Below, one piece after another: positions 1 to 6,479 of a DNA stretch of 12,467 nt (its first letter is position 1; the number at the start of each line of letters is the position of its first letter). The notes beneath the pieces were generated by a model. It did no database searches, was not told the origin of the DNA, and saw nothing but the letters and a program-made list of their open reading frames with translations. The position numbers were made by a program, and so were the translations under genes. The DNA is from Verrucomicrobiota bacterium (GTDB lineage: Bacteria; Verrucomicrobiota; Verrucomicrobiia; Verrucomicrobiales; DEV007): contig JAHDCN010000057.1 in the NCBI GenBank assembly GCA_020629815.1, positions 1-12,467 of the forward strand. Reading direction: 5' to 3'.

Positions 1-1
1 A

Positions 2-151
2 AAAATTGACTTTTCCAAGGAAGCCCGGGTTCACCTTCTCCAAGCCGATAATCAGCTCAGCTTTGCACCCGGACTACATATTTTGCCGAAAATTGTAATG
101 GCCGGAATCGAGATGGAGAGGAACTGTCGAACATGGAGACAAAAACTTTGA
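2..151 (+). CDS. Possible C-terminal end of an upstream gene (uncertain frame)
   Basis: The left edge may hold the tail of a gene that starts outside the window. The frame beginning at base 2 is open to a TGA at 149-151, where it would overlap the start of the next gene by 19 bases; it reads like ordinary protein (for example SKEARVHLLQADNQ). The frame beginning at base 3 is also open, to a TAA at 96-98, so the choice between them is not secure and both may be chance. No domain can be recognised in either. A Shine-Dalgarno-like site for the next gene lies inside this stretch at 115-122. Confidence 0.2.
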   Translation, partial: KIDFSKEARVHLLQADNQLSFAPGLHILPKIVMAGIEMERNCRTWRQKL

Positions 152-399
152 AACGAACCGGTTGGATTCTTATACTTTTCGGACTTGTAGGCTTGGGAAT
201 CACTGCTGCCCAGATGATGACCGTTATGTCAGCAGACACAATCGGTTCCGCGTCCTTTCTGTCGGATTCTATCAGTGGCACTTTAGTTCCCGCCACAATT
301 GGGGCGCTGTTCGCCCTCGCCGGGGTAATTATGGTATCGTTTGGCTGGTGGCGCAGACGGCTGAGAAAGCAAAGAGTAGCCTTCAAAAGCGCAGCGTGA
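133..399 (+). CDS. Small two-helix inner-membrane protein, unknown function
   Basis: This 88-residue protein is not recognised as a member of a named family. It has two hydrophobic segments, about residues 10-30 and 51-72, joined by a short polar loop rich in Ser and Asp, and it ends in a strongly basic tail with Arg and Lys after a Gly-Trp-Trp. By the positive-inside rule both termini would face the cytoplasm, as a helical hairpin. The start is supported by a purine-rich GGAGAGGA at 115-122, ten bases before the ATG; this is the clearest ribosome-binding site in the left part of the window. It stands alone, followed by a repeat-rich gap. The function is unknown; a membrane protein is fairly certain if the gene is real. 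Confidence 0.6.
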   Translation: METKTLKRTGWILILFGLVGLGITAAQMMTVMSADTIGSASFLSDSISGTLVPATIGALFALAGVIMVSFGWWRRRLRKQRVAFKSAA

Positions 400-412
400 A
401 ACGACGGGGTTG

Positions 413-464
413 TTCAACTCTGAAACGATTAAGGATACTAAGCCTGATCCTGCTGTGAGTTGAA
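413..464. repeat. Nested inverted repeat downstream of the small membrane gene
   Basis: TTCAACTC at 413-420 pairs perfectly with GAGTTGAA at 457-464, and inside it AGGAT at 432-436 pairs with ATCCT at 447-451. The two stems are nested and could form one long, loosely looped RNA structure 14 bases after the stop of the preceding gene. There is no T-run after it, so an intrinsic terminator is only a possibility. A chance pairing cannot be excluded. Confidence 0.3.
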
Positions 465-502
465 GCCTGTTCCCGATCAAGTTGGAATCTCGGAAACGGA
501 CG

Positions 503-568
503 CAACAGGGTAAGGTCGGGGACTCAACAGGGTACAGTCAGTGACCTAACAGGGTTAGGTTGGGGCTG
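503..568. repeat. Three-unit 22-bp tandem palindromic repeat (copy A)
   Basis: Three back-to-back 22-bp units lie at 503-524, 525-546 and 547-568. Each carries the core AACAGGGT near its start. Units 1 and 2 agree at 17 of 22 bases; unit 3 diverges mainly in its second half. Short palindromes span the units: ACCTAAC-AGG-GTTAGGT (544-560) is a 7-bp stem with a 3-base loop, and GTCAGTGAC (537-545) is a 4-bp palindrome around one base. A diverged copy occurs at 12031-12086 inside a gene, so this is a dispersed element, of the kind usually called REP-like. No transposase is seen near it. Confidence 0.8.
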
Positions 569-612
569 ATCAGTGGGCCTTATGCTGGGCCGTCGAAAGA
601 TGGGCTTTGCCT

Positions 613-665
613 AACACGAATGGGTTTCGCCGGCCCGCGAATGTCCGCAAATTGACGCGAATTTT
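613..665. repeat. CACGAAT-type dispersed repeat, copy 1
   Basis: The stretch starts AACACGAATGG, continues through CCGCGAAT and ends ATTGACGCGAATTT, so the word CGAAT recurs within about 50 bases. The same order of words, with small differences in the spacer, is found at 1515-1562. The two copies are in direct orientation and bracket the glutathione peroxidase gene. No open reading frame or terminal inverted repeats accompany them. Confidence 0.7.
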
Positions 666-783
666 TCTGCATTTGGGCCGATCTGACTCCGCTATGTTAC
701 CGTTCTCAGAGTTGAAATGATCTAACTTTCCGCAGACGAATCCGTTTGAGAACTGGATAGCGTAAACCTTCCAGCTAGTTACT

Positions 784-1338
784 ATGAAAAAGATTGCAAC
801 CTTTTGCCTCCTCGCTCTTGTCAGCACTTTCGTCGCCTACGGCGATAAGAAGAAAGATTCGGTTCACGATTTTTCGGTGAAAAGCATCACCGGGAAGGAA
901 ATTAATCTCTCCGACTACGAGGGGAAAGTCCTGCTCATTGTGAATGTCGCTTCTCAGTGTGGTGCGACTTCGCAGTATGGGCCTCTTCAGTCTCTGAACC
1001 AGAAGTATGGGGACGACGGTTTGGTAGTGATGGGTTTTCCCGCCAACAACTTCGGTGGCCAGGAGCCCGGAACGGACGCGGAGATTCAGGATTTCTGCGA
1101 GTCGAACTACAGTGTCACTTTTCCTATGTTTGCCAAGGTATCGGTGAAGGGGGAAGACAAGGTGCCTTTGTTTCAAATGCTGACTACTGCTGCGAATCCG
1201 GATAAACAGGGCGATATCGGCTGGAACTTCGAGAAGTTTCTGATTGGTAAAGACGGCAAAGTGCTGCGGCGCTTCAACACCAGCACCCAGCCGGATGATC
1301 CGGAAATGGTCGAAGCAATTGAGGCGGCTTTGAAATAA
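784..1338 (+). CDS. Glutathione peroxidase family protein, secreted, probably thioredoxin-dependent
   Basis: This 184-residue protein reduces hydrogen or organic peroxides. The family tetrad is visible: Cys59 in NVASQCGAT, Gln93 in FGGQEPG, and Trp148-Asn149 in GWNFEKFLIGKDG. A second cysteine, Cys105 in FCESNYSVTFP, sits where the resolving cysteine lies in thioredoxin-dependent members such as yeast Gpx3, which suggests a Cys-Cys mechanism with thioredoxin-like reductants rather than glutathione. The cysteine found in many relatives within FPCNQFG is alanine here (FPANNFG). The first 20 residues (Met-Lys-Lys, then a hydrophobic run to Val-Ala-Tyr-Gly) look like a Sec signal, so it probably acts in the periplasm. 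The mature length of about 164 is normal. It is monocistronic, flanked by repeats on both sides, and has no clear Shine-Dalgarno site. Confidence 0.93.
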   Translation: MKKIATFCLLALVSTFVAYGDKKKDSVHDFSVKSITGKEINLSDYEGKVLLIVNVASQCGATSQYGPLQSLNQKYGDDGLVVMGFPANNFGGQEPGTDAEIQDFCESNYSVTFPMFAKVSVKGEDKVPLFQMLTTAANPDKQGDIGWNFEKFLIGKDGKVLRRFNTSTQPDDPEMVEAIEAALK

Positions 1339-1388
1339 GCTGTCTTCTTTCCGGCGGCTTCAACTTCTGTATCAACCGGTTTGAAGTC

Positions 1389-1470
1389 GCACTTTCAGTG
1401 CTCTCTGGGTTTTGTTGCCATCAAACCCGGGGCGTTGCCCCGGGCTAGGTTGAATCCGGCCCGTTGGGCC
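1389..1470. repeat. Three consecutive short hairpins with 3-base loops (REP-like)
   Basis: Three perfect stems follow each other: GCACT-TTC-AGTGC (1389-1401), CCCGGGGC-GTT-GCCCCGGG (1426-1444) and GGCCC-GTT-GGGCC (1458-1470). All have 3-base loops, and the last two share the loop GTT. The cluster begins 50 bases after the peroxidase stop. It may stop or stabilise that transcript, but no T-run follows, so a classic intrinsic terminator is not supported. The repeated stem-loop design is typical of REP-type clusters. Confidence 0.75.
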
Positions 1471-1514
1471 TCTGGATAGTGGGATCTGCTTTGAAGAGTT
1501 ACTGGCGAGTATTT

Positions 1515-1562
1515 AACACGAATGGCTACGCCCCGCGAATTTCCACGAATTGACACGAATTT
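1515..1562. repeat. CACGAAT-type dispersed repeat, copy 2
   Basis: The order of words matches copy 1 at 613-665: AACACGAATGG, then CCGCGAAT, then CACGAATTGACACGAATTT. It contains a small GGC-TAC-GCC stem with a 3-base loop. It lies downstream of the peroxidase and ends about 25 bases from the 3' end of the minus-strand gene that follows, so it may also sit in that gene's 3' untranslated region. Confidence 0.7.
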
Positions 1563-1586
1563 GCCCTTTCTTGATCCGCGTATTGC

Positions 1587-1979
1587 TTACGCCTTGGTCA
1601 ACAGCCACCAGGCGACTGCGCAGACCAGGATAAACAGAAAGAAAAACCGCATTCCGCCGCGCTCACGTTCCTCGAGATAGCGGCGGCGCTCTGCGCGGCT
1701 CATTTTTTGGCGTGCGGCGGCGCGTGATGAGGTCTCCGGTGGTGGCAGAATATTGTTTCGGTGCATCGACATACGACGCTCCACTTGCATGGCCCGGCCG
1801 GCGAGAAATGTTTCGATTGCCCCGATCTGGGCATTGAGCTTGAAGTGATCCTCTTTTACGGAGCGAAGCTTCTTTTTGTCAGCGTTCTCTTTATGGATCC
1901 AGGCTTTGCGCTGACTGACTTTGGTGCTCTTCCGGCTGTGGCGTTTGCGATTGCGGGGCTTGTTGCTCAATAAACTCAT
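1587..1979 (-). CDS. Basic protein with one C-terminal membrane helix, unknown function
   Basis: This 130-residue protein is not recognised. The first 45 residues are extremely basic (Arg, Lys and His clustered around residues 8-45). The middle is polar and probably helical (about 40-75), then comes a Pro-Pro-Pro break at 79-81 and a second charged helix rich in Arg and Glu (88-108). A single hydrophobic segment at about 111-127 ends three residues from the C-terminus, giving tail-anchored topology with the body in the cytoplasm. It is the last gene of the minus-strand block, 197 bases after the coiled-coil gene, which shares this topology. The basic N-terminus could bind nucleic acid or acidic lipid, but nothing in the sequence proves it. 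No clear ribosome-binding site precedes the start. Confidence 0.6.
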   Translation of the reverse strand: MSLLSNKPRNRKRHSRKSTKVSQRKAWIHKENADKKKLRSVKEDHFKLNAQIGAIETFLAGRAMQVERRMSMHRNNILPPPETSSRAAARQKMSRAERRRYLEERERGGMRFFFLFILVCAVAWWLLTKA

Positions 1980-2121
1980 CTGGCAGGGTATAGGGTAGGA
2001 GGCAGTTGAATGTTTCCAACGGCATCCCGGGGCAGGCTGCGAGATTCAAAGGGTTCCTCCTTTGCCGAATGACCGGCTCGCGCAGAAGACAGTGTTAAGT
2101 GGTGGGGCGGGGGGAAGAGGA

Positions 2122-2158
2122 GAGAGGAAAGCCATCTTTTTGGGATAGCTTTCCTCTC
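2122..2158 (-). terminator. Strong hairpin after the coiled-coil gene, possible terminator
   Basis: GAGAGGAAAGC (2122-2132) pairs perfectly over 11 bp with GCTTTCCTCTC (2148-2158), and the loop can add ATC/GAT pairs at 2134-2136 and 2144-2146. It lies 19 bases beyond the stop codon of the minus-strand gene ending at 2177. The following RNA on that strand is pyrimidine-rich but lacks an uninterrupted U-run, so it may be a transcript-end stabiliser rather than a strict intrinsic terminator. It would separate the two tail-anchored genes. Confidence 0.55.
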
Positions 2159-2176
2159 CGGGGGGAAACCCGGGGG

Positions 2177-2851
2177 TCACAAAATGGTGAACAGGGCGTA
2201 GGCAATACCGGCGATCAGGATCAAAGGAAGTGAGAACGCTAAGCCGCTCTTCATCCAGTAACCGAAGCTGCCGTTACCGCTAAAACCTGTCGATGCAGGC
2301 GCTACTTTCGGAGCGCCTCCACCAAAAATCTTTCCAACGCCGGAGCGCTTTGTCGCACCGACGGTCTCAAGCAGATCGTGATGACGATCAATCGCACCCT
2401 CGGCGGAATCTACCTGGTTCAGGGCGCGGGCGAGCTCGCTCTTGCGGTCGGCGCGGTTCCATGTTTCCGGGCGCAGCATGTTCAGGTTTGCCAGGTGGCT
2501 TTCGAATTTTTCGTGAACCTGAGCGCACTCTTCGGCCAGCTTCTGTGCTTCATTTGCCTCGCGATCGAGCAGGGCCACGTAAAGTTCCAGCTTGCGGGTC
2601 ACGTCTTCGCATCCGGCGTGAAATTCGTCTTCCTGTCGTGACAACTCTTCTAGCTCTTCGGCTTGCTGCCGGATCTGCTCTTCCTGCTCTCGAAGCTTGC
2701 GCAGCTGCTCCTGCGCTTTTTCATACTCATCGTTGAGATCCTCTGAGTAGGGGGTGACAGCTTCGAACTGATTTTGGTCGAATTGGATATCAATATCGCG
2801 ACCTCCGTCGTCGTCAAAAAACATGGGTTGGATTTCAGCTGCAGCAGACAT
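2177..2851 (-). CDS. Tail-anchored coiled-coil protein, unknown function
   Basis: This 224-residue protein is not recognised. It starts with an acidic, unstructured-looking segment (residues 1-38, including Asp-Asp-Asp-Gly-Gly), then has a long Glu/Gln-rich helical region (about 40-125) with heptad-like spacing of Leu and other hydrophobics that should form a coiled coil. A second helical part at 130-165 follows, then a Gly/Ser/Ala-rich linker (168-200). One hydrophobic helix (203-223) runs to the C-terminus. There is no N-terminal signal, so the body should be cytoplasmic and membrane-tethered. It lies 34 bases downstream of the exporter-like permease on the same strand and is probably cotranscribed with it. 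It may be a scaffold or partner for that membrane protein; this is inference from position only. Confidence 0.72.
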   Translation of the reverse strand: MSAAAEIQPMFFDDDGGRDIDIQFDQNQFEAVTPYSEDLNDEYEKAQEQLRKLREQEEQIRQQAEELEELSRQEDEFHAGCEDVTRKLELYVALLDREANEAQKLAEECAQVHEKFESHLANLNMLRPETWNRADRKSELARALNQVDSAEGAIDRHHDLLETVGATKRSGVGKIFGGGAPKVAPASTGFSGNGSFGYWMKSGLAFSLPLILIAGIAYALFTIL

Positions 2852-2862
2852 GGAATTGCAAA

Positions 2863-2884
2863 ATTTAGTTAACTTATACTAAAT
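2863..2884. repeat. AT-rich inverted repeat between permease and coiled-coil gene
   Basis: ATTTAGT (2863-2869) and ACTAAAT (2878-2884) form a perfect 7-bp inverted repeat with an 8-base spacer, filling most of the gap between the two minus-strand genes. The flanking bases are also AT-rich. It could be a protein-binding site or an internal -10 region for the coiled-coil gene, but no matching -35 is evident. Confidence 0.3.
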
Positions 2885-2885
2885 A

Positions 2886-4631
2886 TTACACATTCTTTAT
2901 AATTTCCAGTCTTTTTAGTCTTTTTTGTGAAAAAATTAGCGGCAGTGTCGTGACCATTGCAGTGATCGCCAGGTTCATGGAGATGGGCGCCAGTGCTCCC
3001 GGGTCGCGAATCCAGTCAGAGCTGAATTCATTTTGCCGAAACACATCGATTCTCGACCACGCGAGAATCAGGATAAAGGTGACCACGAAGATAAAGCTGC
3101 TGACCAGGCAGAGCGTGCCGCCGGAGCCGTTGACGATTTTTGCGGCATTGGATTCTTCGAGATTGGGAAACATGACGCCGTAGCCGACAGCCAGTGCATT
3201 GAGCCCGAGGGCGAGCAAAGCGATGGCGACTGCGAAGAATACGGTATCCTGCCAGGGGAGGCGCAGGTTGTATCCGGAGAGCAGGAGGATCATGACCACC
3301 AGTAATCCGGAGTAGAAAGAGCCGGTCAAAAATTTCTGAATCACGATGCCGGGCAGCTTCATCGGTGACATGGCCAGAATCCAAAGTCTGCGGCCTTCGA
3401 GGCTGAACTGAGGAAATACGAAGCGGGTGGTCAGGGTCGAGAGGGCAAGAGCGCAGACGCCGAGATTGAGAAAGGCGACGAGATATTGATCGCGGGGCTG
3501 GGCGATCTCGCCATTGATCTGCCGAAGCCCGCCACAGTAGATGGCCAGCAGGCCGAAGATCACGGCAAATTGCACCCACTGAGCTGGTTCCCGAAAAAAC
3601 GTGAGGAAGTCCTTTCGCGCGAGCGCAGCGAGTGGTCGCCCGGTGATGTGCCGCATGAATGATGGTTTCGGAAAATTGCGCTGCAGGCTTTCTTCATCCG
3701 AGTGGGATTTGCTATTGCGAACGAAAACTGATTGGGCGGATTGTTGTAGCGAGTAATTCCACGATCGATAGAACCACTTTTGACCGGCAAAGCCGAGCAG
3801 TAGCAGACCGAACAGGAGATTGCTGATCAACAGGGCGGGATAAAGTAGTCCGTTGAAGTTTTGATACGGTCGGCTCCAATCGATCAGCGACGTAGCCATC
3901 CAGGTGCTTGGCAGCGCGCGATTCACTGAAATATTGGTGTGATGCAGAACGCGCTGGAAGGTAAGACCGGAGCTGAGCCCCATCGTTTCGTTGGCAATCT
4001 TTTCCCCTTCGAGTCCGGACAACACGGCGCTACTAATCACGACGATGGCGATCAGCACCGCACCGATGGCGATTTGTTTTCGGTTGAACCAGCGAACGGC
4101 GGTGATCAGCACCAGCGCACCGACTATGCTGGCGACCAGTAGAAAGGGAATCAACAGGCCCAGTGTTTTCAGGAAAAACAGCAGAGAGACTTCGCGAACA
4201 TTGGCGAAGGCCAACAAAAGCGGGGCCAGAATCACCAGCATACCCCAGCTGGAATACAGGGACGACTCGAAGGCTTTCCAGAGAAAAATAGCTTTGTGGG
4301 ATACGGGAAGGGTCAGCAGCCACTTGGTATCGCGGTTTCGATACAAGGCGATGTAAGCGGTGACCGCGACCGAAAATATCAGCATCAGCAGAAAGCAGAA
4401 AAACATCAGGTAGATGATCCGGTCACTGAGCAAAGCTCCCGCTGCGGGCAGTTTTTTCACATAGTTGAGGCCGTGAAGAAACAAAAAATAGGCGGTCACC
4501 GAATAGGCCAGCAGAAAGGAAACAATCGCGGCGGTCATGATCCGCGAAGTCGTGGCGGTGAGCATCGTTCGCACCCGCAGCATGCGGAAGTGCGCACGCA
4601 TTAGAATGAGGAATTGCGAAAGAGTGGACAT
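2886..4631 (-). CDS. ABC-2-like exporter permease (putative ABC exporter family)
   Basis: This 581-residue protein has about 12 hydrophobic segments, roughly at 32-53, 71-96, 131-144, 150-176, 187-205, 262-283, 352-368, 384-402, 435-453, 463-485, 506-525 and 550-567. A soluble stretch at about 284-350 divides it into two halves. The motif ARKDFLTFFREPAQW (338-352) and the segment PQFSLEGRRLWILAMSP (407-423) resemble those of the long 'putative ABC exporter' membrane proteins, which act as the transmembrane part of ABC-2-type transporters. It would need a separate ATPase; none is encoded next to it here. It heads a minus-strand block with the coiled-coil gene 34 bases downstream and is divergent from purT across 68 bases. 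No good Shine-Dalgarno site is seen. The substrate is unknown. An unrelated polytopic membrane protein is the main alternative. Confidence 0.82.
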   Translation of the reverse strand: MSTLSQFLILMRAHFRMLRVRTMLTATTSRIMTAAIVSFLLAYSVTAYFLFLHGLNYVKKLPAAGALLSDRIIYLMFFCFLLMLIFSVAVTAYIALYRNRDTKWLLTLPVSHKAIFLWKAFESSLYSSWGMLVILAPLLLAFANVREVSLLFFLKTLGLLIPFLLVASIVGALVLITAVRWFNRKQIAIGAVLIAIVVISSAVLSGLEGEKIANETMGLSSGLTFQRVLHHTNISVNRALPSTWMATSLIDWSRPYQNFNGLLYPALLISNLLFGLLLLGFAGQKWFYRSWNYSLQQSAQSVFVRNSKSHSDEESLQRNFPKPSFMRHITGRPLAALARKDFLTFFREPAQWVQFAVIFGLLAIYCGGLRQINGEIAQPRDQYLVAFLNLGVCALALSTLTTRFVFPQFSLEGRRLWILAMSPMKLPGIVIQKFLTGSFYSGLLVVMILLLSGYNLRLPWQDTVFFAVAIALLALGLNALAVGYGVMFPNLEESNAAKIVNGSGGTLCLVSSFIFVVTFILILAWSRIDVFRQNEFSSDWIRDPGALAPISMNLAITAMVTTLPLIFSQKRLKRLEIIKNV

Positions 4632-4699
4632 TCAGCTGAAGTGGGAAATTTCTTTGGCCAAGAAGAGATTCCTTTCTAAGGTCTGGCAGGATTACAGTT

Positions 4700-5887
4700 A
4701 TGGCAAGCATCGGAACACCTTTCACCAGCAATGCGGTCCGCGTTATGCTCTGCGGATCAGGAGAACTCGGCAAAGAAGTCGTCATCGAACTTCAGCGTTA
4801 TGGCGTGGAAGTGATCGCAGTGGACGCGTATGAGAATGCTCCGGCAATGCAGGTGGCGGACCGTTCGCACGTGGTGTCCATGCTCGATGGCGAAGCGTTG
4901 AAGCAGGTGATTGAAACGGAGAAGCCTCACCTCGTGGTGCCGGAGGTGGAAGCTATCGCGACCGACACATTGGCTGAGCTGGAAAGCGCCGGAGTGATCG
5001 AGGTGGTTCCCACTGCGCGGGCCACCCAGCTGACCATGAACCGCGAAGGCATACGGCGTTTGGCGGCAGAGGATCTGGGACTGCGAACTTCACCGTACCG
5101 TTTTGCGGAAACGGAAGAGGAATATCACGAGGCAGTGAAAGAAATCGGTCTGCCCTGTGTGATCAAACCGATCATGAGTTCTTCCGGTAAAGGTCAGAGC
5201 ACCATCAAGACCGAAGCTGATATTCAGAAAGCCTGGGACTATGCGCAGGAAGGCGGCCGAGCTGGAAAGGGCAAAGTGATCGTCGAAGGATTCGTGGATT
5301 TTGACTACGAGATTACTCAGCTCACGGTGCGCCATGTCGGTGGGACTGCGTTTTGTGAACCAATCGGCCACATTCAGGTCGATGGAGATTATCGAGAAAG
5401 CTGGCAGCCGCAGCCAATGAGTGAAAAGGCGCGCGCGGAAGCGCAAGAGTATGCCCGGGCGATCACGGAGAATCTGGGAGGCCGGGGAATCTTTGGCGTC
5501 GAGCTGTTCATCAAAGGGGACGAGGTGATTTTCAGCGAAGTGTCGCCGCGCCCACACGATACCGGAATGGTGACGATGATCTCGCAGGATCAGTCGCAGT
5601 TTGCCCTGCATGCGCGGGCGATTCTGGGACTGCCGATTCCCGGAATCGAACTGTATGGCCCGTCTGCCTCTGCTGTGATTCTCGTGGAAGGAGAGTCGCG
5701 GAATGTGAATTTCGGCAATTTGGCCGATGCGATGAATCAGCCGGACACGCAGCTGCGGCTGTTTGGCAAACCCGAGGTGAAAGGCCGACGCCGAATGGGA
5801 GTTGCTATCGCGAGAGGCGAGGACGTGGAAAACGCACGGGCAAAAGCCCGCTCGGTGAGCGAAGCGGTAGCAGTGGACCTTGGTTAG
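4700..5887 (+). CDS. purT: Formate-dependent phosphoribosylglycinamide formyltransferase PurT
   Basis: PurT uses ATP and formate to make formyl-GAR from GAR, the folate-independent third step of purine synthesis, in the cytosol. The 395 residues match the usual length (about 392 in E. coli). Visible features in order are the N-terminal GAR-binding loop GSGELGKE (19-26), [11 protein letters not shown] with Glu82 (81-91), [12 protein letters not shown] (113-124), the ATP-grasp lysine Lys156, the glycine-rich SSSGKGQS loop (160-167), metal-site glutamates Glu268 (FGVELF) and Glu280, and [13 protein letters not shown] (280-292). All key residues are present. The start is supported by AGGA eight bases upstream. 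It is divergent from the permease and convergent with the FabZ-like gene, only 5 bases apart, so no terminator separates their ends. Confidence 0.97.
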   Translation: MASIGTPFTSNAVRVMLCGSGELGKEVVIELQRYGVEVIAVDAYENAPAMQVADRSHVVSMLDGEALKQVIETEKPHLVVPEVEAIATDTLAELESAGVIEVVPTARATQLTMNREGIRRLAAEDLGLRTSPYRFAETEEEYHEAVKEIGLPCVIKPIMSSSGKGQSTIKTEADIQKAWDYAQEGGRAGKGKVIVEGFVDFDYEITQLTVRHVGGTAFCEPIGHIQVDGDYRESWQPQPMSEKARAEAQEYARAITENLGGRGIFGVELFIKGDEVIFSEVSPRPHDTGMVTMISQDQSQFALHARAILGLPIPGIELYGPSASAVILVEGESRNVNFGNLADAMNQPDTQLRLFGKPEVKGRRRMGVAIARGEDVENARAKARSVSEAVAVDLG

Positions 5888-5892
5888 GCCCG

Positions 5893-6372
5893 CTACACTA
5901 CGATCCCGGTAACTTCGCCTTCGAAGACCATTTTGTCTTTCACGAAGCCTTGTGCTTCAAAGATGGCGATGCGGGATTTCAGCTTTTTCGCTTTCACGAC
6001 CATGATCAGGTCGTCGCCCGGCACCACGGTGCCACGAAATTTTACGGCGTTGACGCCGCCGAAGCCGAAGAACTTTTCCCCGTTGGTCTCAAACTTCAGA
6101 TGGTAAATCAGCGAGCTGATTTGGGCTGCCATTTCAATCATCAAAACTCCGGGCATGAGCGGGCGACCGGGAATGTGACCGCGCGTCCAGAATTCGTCAG
6201 GCGTCTGTGATTTGATTCCTACGGCCAGGCCCTCATCGACATCGAGAGTGATCAGTTTGTCGATTTGCTCAAACTCATCACGCTGGGCGTTGAGTTCGAG
6301 AATCGCTTCTTTCGTGACCGCTTCGTCGTCGGTGTTGATGGTCGCGGGATCGAGTATGGTTTGAGATGGCAT
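5893..6372 (-). CDS. FabZ-like 3-hydroxyacyl-ACP dehydratase (hotdog fold)
   Basis: A FabA/FabZ-family dehydratase removes water from 3-hydroxyacyl-ACP in fatty-acid elongation. Counted from the chosen start there are 159 residues. The signature GHIPGRPLMPGVLMIE carries the catalytic His (residue 66) and the helix Glu (residue 80). The classic N-terminal HRYPFLLVDR is replaced by a divergent AQRDEFEQIDK, as I recall from planctomycete and verrucomicrobial homologues. The ATG at 6372 is preferred; the frame extends to a TTG at 6411, which would add 13 residues (Met-Thr-Leu-Pro onward) and is possible but unconvincing, since that TTG lies in a TTGACA word that could be a -35 box. It is divergent from the hydrolase gene and alone on its strand, so it is not in the main fab cluster. 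It could instead serve a special acyl chain. Confidence 0.88.
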   Translation of the reverse strand: MPSQTILDPATINTDDEAVTKEAILELNAQRDEFEQIDKLITLDVDEGLAVGIKSQTPDEFWTRGHIPGRPLMPGVLMIEMAAQISSLIYHLKFETNGEKFFGFGGVNAVKFRGTVVPGDDLIMVVKAKKLKSRIAIFEAQGFVKDKMVFEGEVTGIVV

Positions 6373-6479
6373 TTGGGTTGGTAGGTTTCTGATAAGAAGG
6401 GGCAATGTCAATCACCATATTCGGCAGTTCTGACAAATCCTGCGTTTCCCTTGAGAGTAAGATGTAGGATATTTAGTTA

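Larger units (their letters stand above)
400..783. other. Repeat-rich intergenic region without a convincing gene
   Basis: No supported coding sequence is seen here on either strand. The stretch holds an inverted repeat just downstream of the small membrane protein (413-464), a three-unit 22-bp tandem repeat (503-568), a small GGC-TTT-GCC hairpin (603-611) and a CACGAAT-type repeat (613-665). The last 118 bases before the peroxidase start show no persuasive promoter with good -35 and -10 boxes at proper spacing, although the peroxidase promoter should lie there. Confidence 0.6.

Noticed and set aside
503..568. CRISPR array
   Set aside because: The units are contiguous without spacers and no cas genes are present.
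3028..3579. 183-codon minus-strand frame inside the permease gene
   Set aside because: It is rich in Arg, Pro and Ser as expected from a frame-shifted reading of a membrane protein; the permease frame is continuous.
6406..6411. TTGACA on the minus strand as a -35 box for the FabZ-like gene
   Set aside because: No acceptable -10 lies 16-18 bases downstream, so only the hexamer supports it.
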